Below are positions 27,671-39,172 of a stretch of 64,000 bases of DNA, piece by piece. Source of the DNA: Sacculina carcini (lineage: Eukaryota > Arthropoda > Thecostraca > Sacculinidae); NCBI GenBank assembly GCA_916048095.2, contig OU696579.1, positions 4,284,735 to 4,348,734 of the forward strand, given 5' to 3'. The position numbers and the translations under genes were made by a program. Below the pieces are notes generated by a model. It searched no databases, had not been told where the DNA came from, and was given only the letters and a program-made list of their open reading frames with translations. Each line of letters begins with the position of its first letter. The first letter of the stretch is position 1.

Positions 27671-30523
27671 TTAATGGTTGCAATTATACAGTGGAAAGTG
27701 ACACAGCCACAACGGGAAATTCCCTGTCAATAGAAAACTGGCATCGCCTGGGAAAGCCTCCACTGCACGACTCGCATGTACGGTACGAGTCGGTCAGCAA
27801 GCATAGCTTACCAGTGAAGGGAACGTTCATCGCCGAGGTTCTGTACGAGGATCGAAAATAAGAAATTCCGTTCCCTGTGACCGAAATCACAGGACTGAAT
27901 TTGCTCGGCCGATTTGCAGTGAAGACACTGGACAGATATCGGCGGATGAGGTGCTATACACAACGCTTCCCTGCAGAACAATATTGCCTTACAAACCAGG
28001 TGAGCCACACCTTTCAGAAAAATGCAAATAAATTTGTAAAGAATTTCCAGATCCATGGGGATCAGAACTAGGCTGCACAAAAGATTTAGAAATTGAGCTG
28101 GAGTTCAAAGAAGGTTCACCCCGACTTTTCAAAGCAAGGCCAGTGCCACATGCCATTAAAAAGGACTTGGAAAGAGCCTATCAGGAAGGAATTTCTAAGG
28201 GAGTATGGCAACCTGTACAATTCAATGACTATGGAACGCCAGTGGCGCCTATTCGAAAAGCACCATTGCCAGGTGACACGCACACTCAACTTCGAATTTG
28301 CGGAGATTATTCAGTCACTGCTAATCTCCAGCTGAGAGAGCATCGCCACCCTCAGCTTCTCCCGGAGCAGTTAATGAATTAACTGGGAGGTGGATATTGA
28401 TTCACGAAAATTGATTTGGCAGATGCTTACAATCAGATATGTTTGGGTCCAAAAAGTCAAAAACGGCTGACACTGAGCACACACAAAGGGGTTCTGCTAC
28501 AAAAACGGCTACCGTTCGGTGTAAAGTCCGCTCCTGGGTATTTTCAGGCAATAATTGACCAGCTGACCAAGGACCTCCCTGGAGTATCTGTTTATATGGA
28601 TGATATTTTAGTTAGTGGCAAAGATGCGGAGGATCACTGCAAAAACTTAAGACAGTTATTGCAGCGCCTCAATGATAAAGGAATGCGATGCAAACTATAA
28701 GAATGTCGATTTGCACAGCCAAAAGTTGAGTACCTGGGACATGTTTTGTCCACAGAAGGTATATACAATGGCAGTAAAGTGAATGCTGTACTAAGAATGC
28801 CAACACCGGCGAATGTGTCCAATTTGAAGTCATTTTTGGGGTCAGTGCAATTCTACGGAAAATTTATGCCGTCAAATTTTGCAAAAAATATCCGAGCCGC
28901 TCTACAAATTGACAAGAAAGAATGTGCCATGGCAGTGGCGAGATGAACAGCAAAATGCTTTCGAGCATCTCAAAGAGCTGCTGTCTTCAGACAACCTTCT
29001 TGTTCATTACGATCCAAAAACGCCCATTGGAATGGCCTGTGATGCTTCTAATGTGGGCGTGGGAGCTGTACTATTTCACCGTTATATAGACGGCAGCGAA
29101 AATCCAATATGCAATGCATCCAAAATTTTGACTGAAACTTTGGTTCCGTGTTCGCGTCGCTGAGAGCCATTCTATTACCTCGATGCCCAGACTGCAAAAA
29201 CGATCGAACAATGTAACGTATAATGGCACTTGGTTAATGACAATATTTAAAAGACGAATGATCAGAGCTGAATCCGCACTGACTTTCAGTGAGCCAACGA
29301 AGCAATCCAAGACGGCGCCAAACACAATTTACCGTAGCACAAGCAGACCACACTTATCACTGTGCACCGCAGCACAAAATAACTATACACTTATCACTGT
29401 ACACCGCAACACAAAATATATGTGCACTTATCACTGTACACCGCAACACCAAGGAAAAGCTCATTCAACACAGTGCACTGCAGAGCCACCGAGCCGCGCA
29501 CTCTCTCACAACCCACTGCCCCATATTCACAGTGCAGTCCACATATTCGAATCGCCCGCCGTTAACGGCCGTCCGTTTACAGAACTTCGAATCCACCAAT
29601 CAGATCACAGCGCGCTGCTTGTGTGGCTGACGCCTGCGCAATAACACGCACACAAACATACGCACTCACACATGCAACGATACACAAACACAAGATATAA
29701 GCCCCGCCTCCGTTCACTGCTCAACTCATCGCTACCGCCACGTCCGATTTCTATTACAGAAACACAAAGAAATTATAGTCAAATTCAAAATGAAGCTTTA
29801 GCCATAATCTTTGGCCTTCAAAAGTTTTATCAGTACCTATACGGTAAAAAGTTCACATTGTTCACTGATCATAGATCACTGCTGTCCATTTTCGGGCGAG
29901 GCAAGGCAGTTCCTGTTCTAGCAGTAAACCGATTAATACGATTGTCTTTGATGTTGAGCCAATTTGATTTCCAGATTGAGTTCAGAAGAACTTCTGAAAA
30001 TGCCAATGCAGATGCTTTGAGCCGTTTGCCAGTATGGCACGACGCAGATTTCGACAGAGAAGAAAACATTGAGGACACTATGACGGTATGTGCTATTCAT
30101 GAAGTAAACAACAAAATTAGCCCAACCGATACTAAATCTCTTTTGACAGAGTCAGCCAAGGACGGTGTTATTGCAAAAGTGATGTGGTTTACAAAAGACG
30201 GATGGCCTCTCAAAAAAAGATGAAGGATGTGAAATACAACGCTTCCGCCAGTTGGTGAATTTTCTATCCGTTCTGAATGGATGCCTCATTTATGAATCAA
30301 GGGTAGTGATTCCGAAACTCTTACGTAAAAATATTTTGGGTATGCTGCACCTGGGCCGTTTCGGTATGCAGTGCATGAAGCAAATAGCACGAACGGCAGT
30401 ATACTGGCCCAATATTGATGCTGATATTGAATCAACATGTAGAGAGTGTACAGCATGCGGCCAACACCAGAACAGACCCCCGAAAGCAATAGTTCATCCA
30501 TGGATGGTTCAAGAAAGGCCATG
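27671..30523 (+). pseudogene. pol: Element Q Pol, plus arm, multiply broken
   Basis: Fragments in changing frames: protease region near 27700-27950 (ITGLNLLGRF); RT from 28093 (KARPVPHAI), an in-frame TAA after QLMN at 28379, KIDLADAYNQICLG, SVYMDDILVSG (YMDD near 28592), a TAA at 28697; RNase H (GMACDASNVGVGAVLF) split by an insertion at 29139-29758; NADALSRLPVWHD near 30004; integrase finger (HLGRFGMQCMKQ, CRECTACG) ending at 30523. The Mag-clade type is shown by the YLYGKKFTLFTDH and NADALSRLP style. Confidence 0.85.
29139..29758 (-). mobile_element. 620-bp solo-LTR-like insertion in Q RNase H
   Basis: It splits Q coding sequence and is flanked by GAAAC (29134-29138, 29759-29763). On the minus strand it starts TGTAATAG and contains GGGGCTTATATC, a TATA-like site, as an LTR would. 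Three to four units of about 33 bp (CACTTATCACTGTACACCGC...) lie at 29351-29450. The minus arm lacks it, so it came after the arms separated. Confidence 0.6.
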
Positions 30524-30530
30524 AAATCGG

Positions 30531-31172
30531 TTGCCCTTGAATCAGCCAAAGGTGACAGTTACCAACATACCAGACGATTCGACTCCTGAGAGTCTTCTCA
30601 GTACCCTCCGGTTGAAGAACCCTACCCTGTCGTCCGCTTCAGCATCTGAACTCAAGGTGCTCTTCATCGCGAGATCCCGTGCTGGTGCCCGACTTGCTGT
30701 ACTGTCTGTCTCTCTTGCTGTACGGGAAGCAATACGACTCTTGGGCGATCGAAGCAATACGACTCTTGGGCGATCGAAGCAATACGACTCTTGGGTGACT
30801 CTTGGGCGATCGCCTCTTTGCTGATCTCTGCTCGTGCCCAGTCTACGATCGGTTTTGGGTGCTGTCAACGATGCGCAGGACTCGGCCACAAGACCAGCGG
30901 ATGCTTCCCCCTGCAACCCGGAATGCTCTGGGCACTGCGCTGGAGTCCATCGTTCGGTGAACTGTCCCGATCGTTCGGCTCGCTGTTGCGCTAATTGCAA
31001 AAAAGCGGGTCGTCTTCACGATCACTCCTCTTTCTCCTCTGACTGTCCGTCTTTTCTGGGCGTTCGGCACTCGCTGCGTACTAGGACACAACAGTACTCT
31101 CTTCCTGACACTCCGCCTCAAAGTACGACGCCTCTTACTATACTCTCTGATTCCTCGTCCAGTACTCAATGA
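30531..31172 (+). pseudogene. LINE-D ORF1 (RRM-like, CCHC knuckles)
   Basis: VTVTNIPDDSTPESLLSTL and SELKVLFIARSRAG match the ORF1 RRM-like part of LINE-A; after the 25-bp tandem expansion, RCAGLGHKTSGC and CSGHCAGVHRSVNC give the knuckles, then CANCKKAGRLHDHSSFSSDCPSF. The frame shifts between the halves. It ends in TGA at 31170-31172 followed by CTA. Confidence 0.8.
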
Positions 31173-31175
31173 CTA
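31170..31175 (+). other. UGA-CUA at the LINE-D ORF1/ORF2 joint
   Basis: ACT CAA TGA CTA TCT, with the same frame open downstream through 31616 and into the endonuclease. Same codon pair and same frame relation as at 11353-11358. Confidence 0.65.
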
Positions 31176-32545
31176 TCTTCCCCCGTCGTCTCATTTGTTC
31201 CTGCTTGCGTTGTTCTAAGCTCCTCGTCTATGTCTATACCTCTTCCTGCTGTCCCAAGTCCCACAATAACTCCAACTCAACGCTGTCTTCATATTTTACC
31301 TTTCGGTCTACCTAATATCCGCTCCGCTCGCAATAAGTCCGCCTATATCTCCGAACTACTCCTTTCTCAGAATCTCTCCTTTTTCTGCCTGACTGAATCC
31401 TGGCTCATGGACTCAGACGTGACTGCCTTTTTGTCCCTACTGCCGCCTACTTACCGCTTTCTTGATGCTTCGCGATCCTCTTCGGGTTGTACGAAAACTA
31501 TGGTGGCGGTATTGGGCGGTGTTCTTTCTGCTTTGAAATTAAATTATCTTCCCTGGCCTTGGAATTCCTTGCTGTTTCTCTATCAATCCCTTCATTGCCT
31601 AAATTCGGCATATTAATAATCTACCGTCATAACCATTCTGGCACATCTTCTATGTTTTTTTACGACTTTGATTATCTTGTTCTTTGTTTCTCCCAATAAT
31701 TTTCCCACAACTTTGCTATACTCGGTGATTTTAACTTTTGGATCGACGATCCATCTTCAAATCGTTTTGCCTCTGATTTTCTCTCCTTTCTTGCTTCCCA
31801 TGATTTGTATGTATTGAACTCTAATCCTACTCACACATCCGGCCACACTCTCGACTTGATTATCTACTCTTCAGGTATGTCTTCCCTCTCTTTGTCTGAT
31901 ACCTTCACTTTTCCACCCGATTCTGCTCTCTCGGACCATTCCCTCATCACTTTCAATATGCTCTATTGTTCTGCTGCTGCTAAACAGTGTTCTCACACCT
32001 TCTCTGCTAGAGATACCAAGTCTTTCATCCCTGCTACGTTTCACTTCTTGCTCTACACTCATCTAACGCCAACTTCTTATCTCTCTATCCATCCGCGGTT
32101 TCTTTTTTACTTTTTATCATCTGCTCTTTCTACCATCAATAACAAATTATTTCCGCTAATTACTCATCATGTTCGCTCTGCAAATCGTCCCCCTCCCTGG
32201 TTCTCGTCTGAATTATTCTCTCTTAGGGCAGCATCTCGTCGTTCTGAACGCCGCTGGCGCTTCACTCGTCTACCTTCGGATTAGTCTAACTTTTGTTTAT
32301 CTCGTCTCTCGTTTCTCTCTACTCTTTGTTCTCATAAAGCCTACTTTCACCGCTCTCGTCTTTCTTCCAAATCCCGTGCTCCTAGGAATTAGTGGTCAAT
32401 CCTAAGATCCTTAACTGCCGGACGTACCGCACCTTGCCCCATACCTGCTTCCGTCTTCACCAAATTCTTTCCTGATAAACTAAACTCTATCCGATCTCAA
32501 CTTCCTACGTCTAGCATGCCTCTGACTCATACAAAGTCTAATTTA
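31173..32545 (+). pseudogene. LINE-D ORF2 endonuclease part, broken
   Basis: PNIRSARNKSAYISELL and FFCLTESWLMDSDVT begin the AP-endonuclease in the ORF1 frame (first Met 31230). It then shifts: LSIPSLPKFGILIIYRHNHSG, VLNSNPTHTSGHTLDLI, SDHSLITFNM, NRPPPWFSSELFSLRAASR. No RT remains. Confidence 0.8.
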
Positions 32546-34971
32546 ACCATCCATGGATGAACTATTGCTTTCGGCGGTCTGTTCTGTTGTTGACCGCATG
32601 TTGTACACTCTACATGTTGATCCAATATCAGCATCAATATTCGGCTAGTATACTGCCGTTCTTGCTAATTGCTTCATGCGCTGTATACCGAAATGGCCCA
32701 GGTGCAGCATATGCAAAATATTTTTACGTAAGAGTTTCGGAATCACTACCCTTGATCCATAAATGAGGCATCCATCCAGAACGGATAGAAAATTCACCAA
32801 CTGGCGGAAACGTTGTATTTCACAACCTTCATCTTTCTTTTTGAGATGCCATCCTTTTTTTGTATACCGCATCACTTTTGCAATAACAACGTCCTTGGCT
32901 GACTCTGTCACATCCCGGCGGAGCAGAATTTCATTGGGCGAATTTTACAATCCCACAGCCCCTGTCCACCCAGCAGAAAGTGATGGTACCAGATATCAGC
33001 CATGAGTTGTGTCATGCATTCTGGGGAGGTGGCTCTCTCTAATACGTCTTACGTCCTTGTGGCGCCATAGCGTGGAGAGGGTCGGTTCTGCGGTGGCAGC
33101 GAGCTGCACGGGGCACGCCTGTGTGTTCATAAGCTTCGGCTTCTTCCCGTGTAGCAGCTGCCACTTAGGCATTTAACCTTTTAACCTTTAACAAGAGATA
33201 TAAAATCAGTTGGGCTAATTTTGTTGTTTACTTCATGAAGAGCACATACCGTCATAGTGTCCTCAATGCTATCTTCTCTGTCAAAATTTGCGTCGTGCCA
33301 TACTGGCAAACGGCTCAGAGCATCTGCATTGGCATTATAAGAAGTTCTTTTGAACTCAATCTGGTAATCAAACTGGTTCAACATCAAAGCCAATCGTATT
33401 AATCGGTTTACTGCTAGAACAGGAACTGCCTTGCCTCGCTCAAAAATGGACAGCAGTGGTGTATGATCAGTGACCAATGTGAACTTTTTACCGTATAGGT
33501 ACTGATGAAACTTTTTTAGACTAAAGATGATGGCTAAAGCTTCCTTTTGAATTTGACTATAATTTCTTTGGGTTTCAGTCAAATTTTTGGATGCATTGCA
33601 TATGGGCTTTTCGCTGCCGTCTTTATAACGGTGAAATAGTACAGCTCCCACACCCACATTTAAGCATCACAGGCCATTTCAATGGGCGTTTTTGGATCGT
33701 AATGAACAAGAATGTTATCTGAAGACAGCAGCTCTTTGAGATGTTCGAAAGCCTTTTGCTGTTCATCTCCCCACTGCCATAGCACATTCTTTCTAGTCAA
33801 TTTGTAGAGGGGCTCGGATATTTTTGCAAAATTTGACGGCATAAATTTTCCGTAGAATTGCACTGACTCCAAAAATAACTTGAAATTGGACACATTCGTC
33901 GGTGTTGGCATTCTTAGTACAGCATTCACTTTACTGCCATTGTATATACCTTCTGTGGACAAAACATGTCCCAGGTACTCAACTTTTGGCTGTGCAAATC
34001 GACATTTTTCTAGTTTGCATCGCATTCCTTTATCATTGAGGCGCTGCAATAACTGTCTTAAGTTTTTGCAGTGATCCTCCGCATCTTTGCCACTAACTAA
34101 AATATCATCCATACAAACAGATACTCCAGGGAGGTCCTTGGTCAGCTGGTCCATTATTGCCTGAAAATACCCCAGAGCGGACTTTAAACCGAACGGTAGC
34201 CGTTTTTGTAGCAGTACCCCTTTGTGTGTGCTCAGTGCCAGCGGTTTTTGACTTTTTGGACCCAAAGTATCTGATTGTAAGCGTCTGCCAAATCAGTTTT
34301 CGTGAAGCAATATCCACCTCCCAGTTAATTCATTAACTGCTCCGGGAGGGGCAGAGGGTGGCGATGCTCTCTCAGCTGGAGATTAGCAGTGTCTGAATAA
34401 TCTCCGCAAATTCGAAGTTGAGTGTGCGTGTCACCTGGCAATGGTGCTTTTCTAATAGGCACCACTGGCGTACCATAGTCATTGAATTGTACAGGTTACC
34501 ATACTCCCTTAGAAATTTCTTCTTGATAGGCTCTTTCCAAGTCCTTTTAAATGATATGTGGCACTGTGCACCCTAGTTCTGATTTCCATAGATCTGGGAA
34601 TTCTTTACAAATTTATTTGCGTTTTTCTGAAAGGTGTTGCTCACCTGGTTTGTAAGGCAATATTATTCTGCAGGGAAGCGTTGTGTATAGCGCCTGATCC
34701 ACTGATATGTTCAGTGTCTTCACTGCATCTCGGCCGAGCAGATTCAGTCCTGTGATTTCGGTCACAGCGAACGGAATTTCTTATTTTCGATCCTCGTACA
34801 GACCCTCGGCGATGAACGTTCCCTTCAATGGTAAGCTATGCTTGCTGGCCGACTCGTACGGTATCTGCGAGTCGTGCAGTGGAGGCTTTCCCAGGCGATG
34901 CCAGCTCTCTATTGAGAGGGAATTTCCCGTTGTGGCGGTGTGAATTTCCACTGTATAATTGCAACCATTAA
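32546..34971 (-). pseudogene. pol: Element Q Pol, minus arm
   Basis: RT block 33660-34265 is open for 201 codons (MDDILVSGKDAEDHC, VEYLGHVLSTEG, HYDPKTPIEMACDA); RNase H and linker 33181-33657 (ETQRNYSQIQKEALAIIF, NADALSRLPVWHD); integrase finger at 32645-32911 after the SINE. The TAA after QLMN in front of the GGGY...FTK block is the same as in the plus arm. Catalytic YMDD reads CMDD here. Confidence 0.85.
32912..33191 (+). mobile_element. SINE, 5'-truncated copy
   Basis: Same family as 58345-58672. It begins within the tRNA-like head (CCCGGCGGAGCAG), continues CAGAATTTCATTGGGCGAAT and ends in a TTAACC(T)TT-type tail. It interrupts Q Pol between GACTCTGTC and AAGAGAT with no clear target duplication. 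Confidence 0.8.
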
Positions 34972-35925
34972 TTACATTGGCACTTCCAATTTTGGATAAT
35001 CGTCTGTATTTGACGACAGTTTGACATCGACCGTCACACAGTGCACTTTTTTCTGATTGTCTTTGACGTCTGACTTGGCTTTCTTAAAATATACTTTTTC
35101 GAGATGGCCCTTCACGTTGCAGAAGTTGCAGACACTGTCTTTGAACCGAGATTGTGAGTTCCTGTGATTTTGCCGACCACAGCGATAACAAGTGTCACGC
35201 TCACTTGTTTTGGCCATTGTTACTCTTTGTTTGCTGTTTTGTGTATAGCTCTTGTCATTCACCTTGTTAACGACCGCTAGTGATGAGCCGTAAACAGTCT
35301 CTTCAGCCACTTTGGCTGTATCTTCTGTTTCAGCTGCTGTTTGAACTGCACGAGTGAATATCAGCTCGTTATCTTTGACTTTAAACAGAGCTTTTAGCAC
35401 GGCCTCGTTTTTTACAGAACATATGAAGCGAGTTTTGAGCGCTTCATCCTGCGGGTTCTGGATTGATGGAAAGTCGCATGTAGCCGCGTCCTGGCGTATA
35501 CGTGCTGCGAATTCATTGACATTTTCTCCAGCTCGTCGCTGAATGTCGCTCCAAAACTTGAATCTTTTCCGCACAATGAAACGTCGCGGATCAAACTGAT
35601 CCTTCATGTAGCTTTCGATCTCATCCATTGTTAGGTTATTGATGTTTTTCGGCGGCAATTGTTGCTCCGAAAAATTTACAAGTAGTTTTTACGTTTCAGA
35701 TGTTTGACTGGTCAAGAATACTTGTGCTTGCTTCTTTTGAAAAATGGAATTTGCTCCAAGAAAAGTGCAAAATCGCGTATAGTATTCTGACCACAGCTTC
35801 TTACTTGTATCGAAGTCAGACAATGTTAGAGAGTACATGGCAGCAGGTGAAGTGTTCGATATTGTCGCCGCTGTTGACAACTGCTGCACGAGATGCTCAA
35901 ATCGAGCTATCTCCTGTCGGTGCTC
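34972..35925 (-). pseudogene. gag: Element Q Gag, second stretch, minus arm
   Basis: EHRQEIARFEHLVQQL at the C junction, LSDFDTSKKLWSEYYTRF, a frameshift near 35690, then 228 open codons (35658-34972) with FDPRRFIVRKRFKFWSDIQ, CYRCGRQNH and VCNFCNVKGHLEKVYFKK. The knuckle's last Cys is replaced by Tyr. A capsid and nucleocapsid remnant. Confidence 0.82.
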
Positions 35926-37204
35926 GCCTGAAATACAGGCGACCATCGTCTCTCCGTTTCAAAGAAAGGCCAAGAACACGATTATCTTCAAGTAGTTCTG
36001 GCGCTTTGGTTTGTAACCCAAACTTCCTCAGATGAGAAGCGACTTCTTCAGCAGTTATAAGACTCTCATTTACAATGATGTCGTCCATGTAGGCGCTGGT
36101 TCCTGTCTTCGTTTTCTCATTTTGACACAATACTTTTTCGATAATTCGACTCATGATTCGAGGAGCAGCATTGAGACCAAATCCCAGGCGAGAAAGATAA
36201 TAAAACTTGTCTCTTCAGCGTACTCGTTGATACTGTTGAAGAGCAGAGTCAATATGTATTTGCAAGTTCGCAGACCTCAGATCTATCAGCCGTACCGGTT
36301 CACTGAATCTCCTCCACCGACGTAGAGCCTCATCACAAGACGTCATGTCTTGACCGTCCCTGCAACTGACAAAATGGTTCAACTCACGATAGTCCACAAC
36401 CGGTCTGACTTTAACCTTATTTTGTTGAATAACGGCCATCAGCGGAATAATACCTACGGGGTCATCGCCGTTGTCTGCAACCAATACTCCTTCATCAATC
36501 CACCTCTGAATATCGCAATCAAATTTCTCTTCGACTTCTTTTGTCATGTTCGTCTTGTAGCAGCAGATGGTATTTTTCAGTGTTGGGGGTTCTTGCTTCC
36601 ACTTCCACTCTGCAGTCCACTTTGCGCCGTCAAACCACGCCTTGAAGTCTTCTTCATCAATCACCATCTGTTGACTTCTATCATTCAATTGTCCCAAGAC
36701 ACATATCACATGACCATTGCTGAGCTTCACGCTCGTGCTGTCCACCCAGATTCCTCCCAGCCGTGAAATAACGACCATGCCTAATACTGCATCAATACCT
36801 GTAATCAGCCGTTGAGCTACCATCACAGAAACATTCATCTCTTTGCCTCCCAACAATACTGTTGCTGTTGTTGGGCCACCACAAACAACTCTGCTTCCAT
36901 CAAAGGTTAGCAACTGCTGATTGCCTCCCACATATGTGCACAACCACGCAGCCAGTACGGTTTGAGAGCATCCAGTATCCACCAATGCTCTCACAAGACA
37001 GCCGTTAACACTCGCGATAATAATGGGAAGCGCCATTAATCCGCTTTCGGGAGAGCTTCGGGTGCAGAAATTATCCCGCTTCCGTTTTCCGAATTCTTGC
37101 AGGTTCGTGATATGTGACCCTCTTCTCCACATGCACAGCATATCACCTTGCAATGGTTTGCTCTGCAGAAACGAGCGAAATGGGAACCACCGCAGTTGAA
37201 GCAC
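35926..37204 (-). pseudogene. pol: Element C protease and reverse transcriptase
   Basis: Protease CLVRALVDTGCSQTVLAAW at about residues 68-86 of the frame starting at 37204; RT fingers IIPLMAVIQQNKVKVRPVVDYREL and RLIDLRSANLQIHI; TGA after YQRVR (36215-36217), then the same frame resumes YYLSRLGFGLN, PRIMSRIIEKVL and AYMDDIIV (YMDD near 36084). Overlaps Gag in the -1 frame. Truncated after GRLYFRRA by the Q junction. Confidence 0.8.
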
Positions 37205-37796
37205 TGCTTGCTTGAAGGTGGGTGATTCTTCTTGAATGTGCGTGATGGTGTTCGATATCCACTATTTTCCGAATTAGCACACTTCACAGTTGCAGCTGTC
37301 ACTGGGCGATCTATTATCTCAGCCATCAAGCACCTAGCTCGTTCAACGACACTGTTCAGCGGAAGTGTGTCCACCCTTGTGAGTGCTCGCAACTCACGGG
37401 ACACTACAGATGGCAAACCAACAACAAATGCCCTCAACAGTACTACATCGGACTCAACGCCGGCCAATCGAGCCAATCTCCGTAGATCCGTCAAAAACAA
37501 ATCCACAGGCTCATCATTCCATACACGACGCGTGAATTCCTCGTAGGCATGGAAAGCGTTCATGCCAAAAGCTGAAAGAAGCGTATTCTCAATCTTTGCC
37601 GCGTCGCATTTGTTCTCTTGCTTCATTTCAGCGTACACAGCAAACGCCGCGCCCTCCAGAAATAATGGTATAACTTTCGACAAGTCTTTGATTTCTTTCA
37701 ATTCAGCTACCAGTTTGATTTTCGATATCCACTGACACACATCACCAGTTCCATCAAAGCAACGAATCATATCGCCTATTTAATGCTCGCAGACAT
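37036..37796 (-). pseudogene. gag: Element C Gag
   Basis: IRCFDGTGDVCQWISKIKLVAEL opens the capsid region, with ERARCLMAEIIDRP and two zinc knuckles, CFNCGGSHFARFC and CCACGEEGHISRTC, near the end. One A is missing after the start at 37796 compared with the plus-arm copy, shifting the first codons. It closely parallels element E Gag. Confidence 0.8.
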
Positions 37797-37803
37797 TTTT
37801 CGG

Positions 37804-37815
37804 GCCGAAATAGCT
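37804..37815 (-). other. Atypical primer site: complement of the tRNA-Phe 5' end
   Basis: Abutting the element C LTR, the plus strand reads GCCGAAATAGCT, nucleotides 1-12 of animal tRNA-Phe; the element strand is its complement AGCTATTTCGGC. The plus-arm copy (26328-26339) has one change. Confidence 0.55.
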
Positions 37816-38229
37816 TGTAAAGGCGATAAATTATGGCGATGGCATATATTAATGAATCAGCGATGAATTCGGGTAAAATAAACTATACAGACTCCAACAC
37901 GCACAATACAACAAGCTACAGTCTCACCGTAACGCGGAAACACCAGCAACCAACATCCACACCAACACACACCAATCCCATCAACACACTGCCCGTACCA
38001 ACTCGCCACCACTACAGCCCAAACCCTCACTATCCCCACATCACTTCGAAACACTGAGTCAGCGCCGCATACAGCTGTTCAGGGTCAAGTATACAGACAC
38101 AACACACAGACACGCATACATGCATCAATACACGCATCAATACACACATCAAAGACACGCAAAAGACACGCATCAATACACATGAATGATACAATACACA
38201 TAAACGATACACGCATAATCTAAACCACA
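37816..38229 (-). repeat. LTR of element C (minus arm)
   Basis: About 414 bp, against about 366 bp in the plus-arm copy; the extra length is in a CATCAATACACACA-type microsatellite at 38118-38190. Confidence 0.75.
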
Positions 38230-39172
38230 CTTTGACTTTAAACAGAGCTTTGAGCTCGGCCTCGTTTTTTACAGAACATATGAAGTGAGTTCTGAGCGCT
38301 TCATCCTGCGGGTTCTGGATTGATGGAAAGTCGCATGTAGCCGCGTCCTGGCGTATACGTGCTGCGAGTTCATTGACATTTTCTCCAGCTCGTCGCTGAA
38401 GGTCGCTCCAAAACTTGAATCTTTTCCGCACAATGAAACGTCGCGGATCAAATTGATCCTTCATGTAGCCTTCGATCTCATCCATTGTTGGCTTATTGAT
38501 GTTTTTCGGCGGCAATTGTTGCTCCGAAAAATTTACAAGTAATTTGTACGTTTCAGCTGTTTGACTGGTCAAGAATACTTGTGCTTGCTTCTTTTCAGAA
38601 ATGGAATTTGCTCCGAGAAAAGTGCAAAATCGCGCATAGTAATCTGACCACAGCTCCTTACTTGTATCGAAGGCAGACAATGTTGGAGAGTACATGGCAG
38701 CAGGCGAAGTGTTCGATATTGTCGCCGCTGATGACAACTGCTGCTCGAGATGGTCAAATCGAGCTATCTCCTCTCGGTGCTGTTGCTCTAGCTGCTGTTA
38801 TTGTTGTTTATACTGTTGCTGCTGTTGCTCTAGCTGCTGCTGCTGTTGTTGTTGATGCTGCTGCTGTTGTTGTTGATGCTGCTGCTGTTGTTGTTGATGC
38901 TGCTGCTGTTGTTGATACTGCTGCTGCTGTTGTTGTTGATGCTGCTGCTGTTGTTGTTGATGCTGCTGCTGTTGTTGTTGATGCTGCTGTTGTTGTTGAT
39001 ACTGCTGCTGCTGTTGTTGTTGATGCTGCTGCTGTTGTTGTTGATGCTGCTGCTGTTGTTGTTGACACTGCTGCTGCTTTTGTTGTTGCAGCAACATTTG
39101 CTGATCCAGTGGCTGTTGATACTGCTGTTGCTGATGCTTCAACAGTTCAATCAGGGCCCGTGTCTCCGCCAT
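38230..39172 (-). pseudogene. gag: Element Q Gag 5' part with long polyglutamine tract, minus arm
   Basis: Begins MAETRALIELLKHQQQQ at 39172. About 95 Gln/His residues encoded by CAACAACAGCAGCAG-type units run to 38830, then one TAA (a Gln codon changed, 38798-38800) and the same frame continues with ARFDHLEQQLSSAATIS, LSAFDTSKELWSDYYARF and FDPRRFIVRKRFKFW to KALFKVK. The capsid is intact apart from the stop. Confidence 0.82.

Larger units (their letters stand above)
25076..30523 (+). mobile_element. Plus arm of broken Mag-like Gypsy element Q (inverted partner of 32546-39555)
   Basis: Order: LTR end (25076-25130), tRNA-Ser-type primer site (25137-25154, TGGCGCAGCCGACAGGAT), Gag 5' part (25190-25961), LTR and gag start of element C (25962-26455), a second Gag stretch (26507-27670), Pol to the integrase zinc finger (to 30523). 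The minus arm has the same order, the same Q/C joint and the same RT stop codon. The arms end at the same integrase position (CATCCATGGATGGTT). Many stops and frameshifts: dead. Confidence 0.85.
30524..32545 (+). mobile_element. CR1-like LINE fragment (LINE-D) between the inverted arms
   Basis: Related to LINE-A but divergent. It runs from mid-ORF1 (RRM-like) through the ORF1/ORF2 joint and the endonuclease to just before the RT (KLNSIRSQLPTS), truncated at both ends by the Q arms. A 25-bp unit (GAAGCAATACGACTCTTGGG...) is repeated about three times at 30727-30803. Multiple frameshifts. Confidence 0.82.
35926..38229 (-). mobile_element. Element C: partial Gypsy element inside Q (minus arm)
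   Basis: LTR 37816-38229 (TGTGG...TTTACA), primer-site-like sequence 37804-37815, Gag 37036-37796, protease and RT 35926-37204. The 3' part after the RT palm is gone, with a junction to Q Gag near 35925. Gag and Pol resemble element E in layout (short leader, two zinc knuckles, -1 Pol), so E and C are one family or close relatives. Confidence 0.8.
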
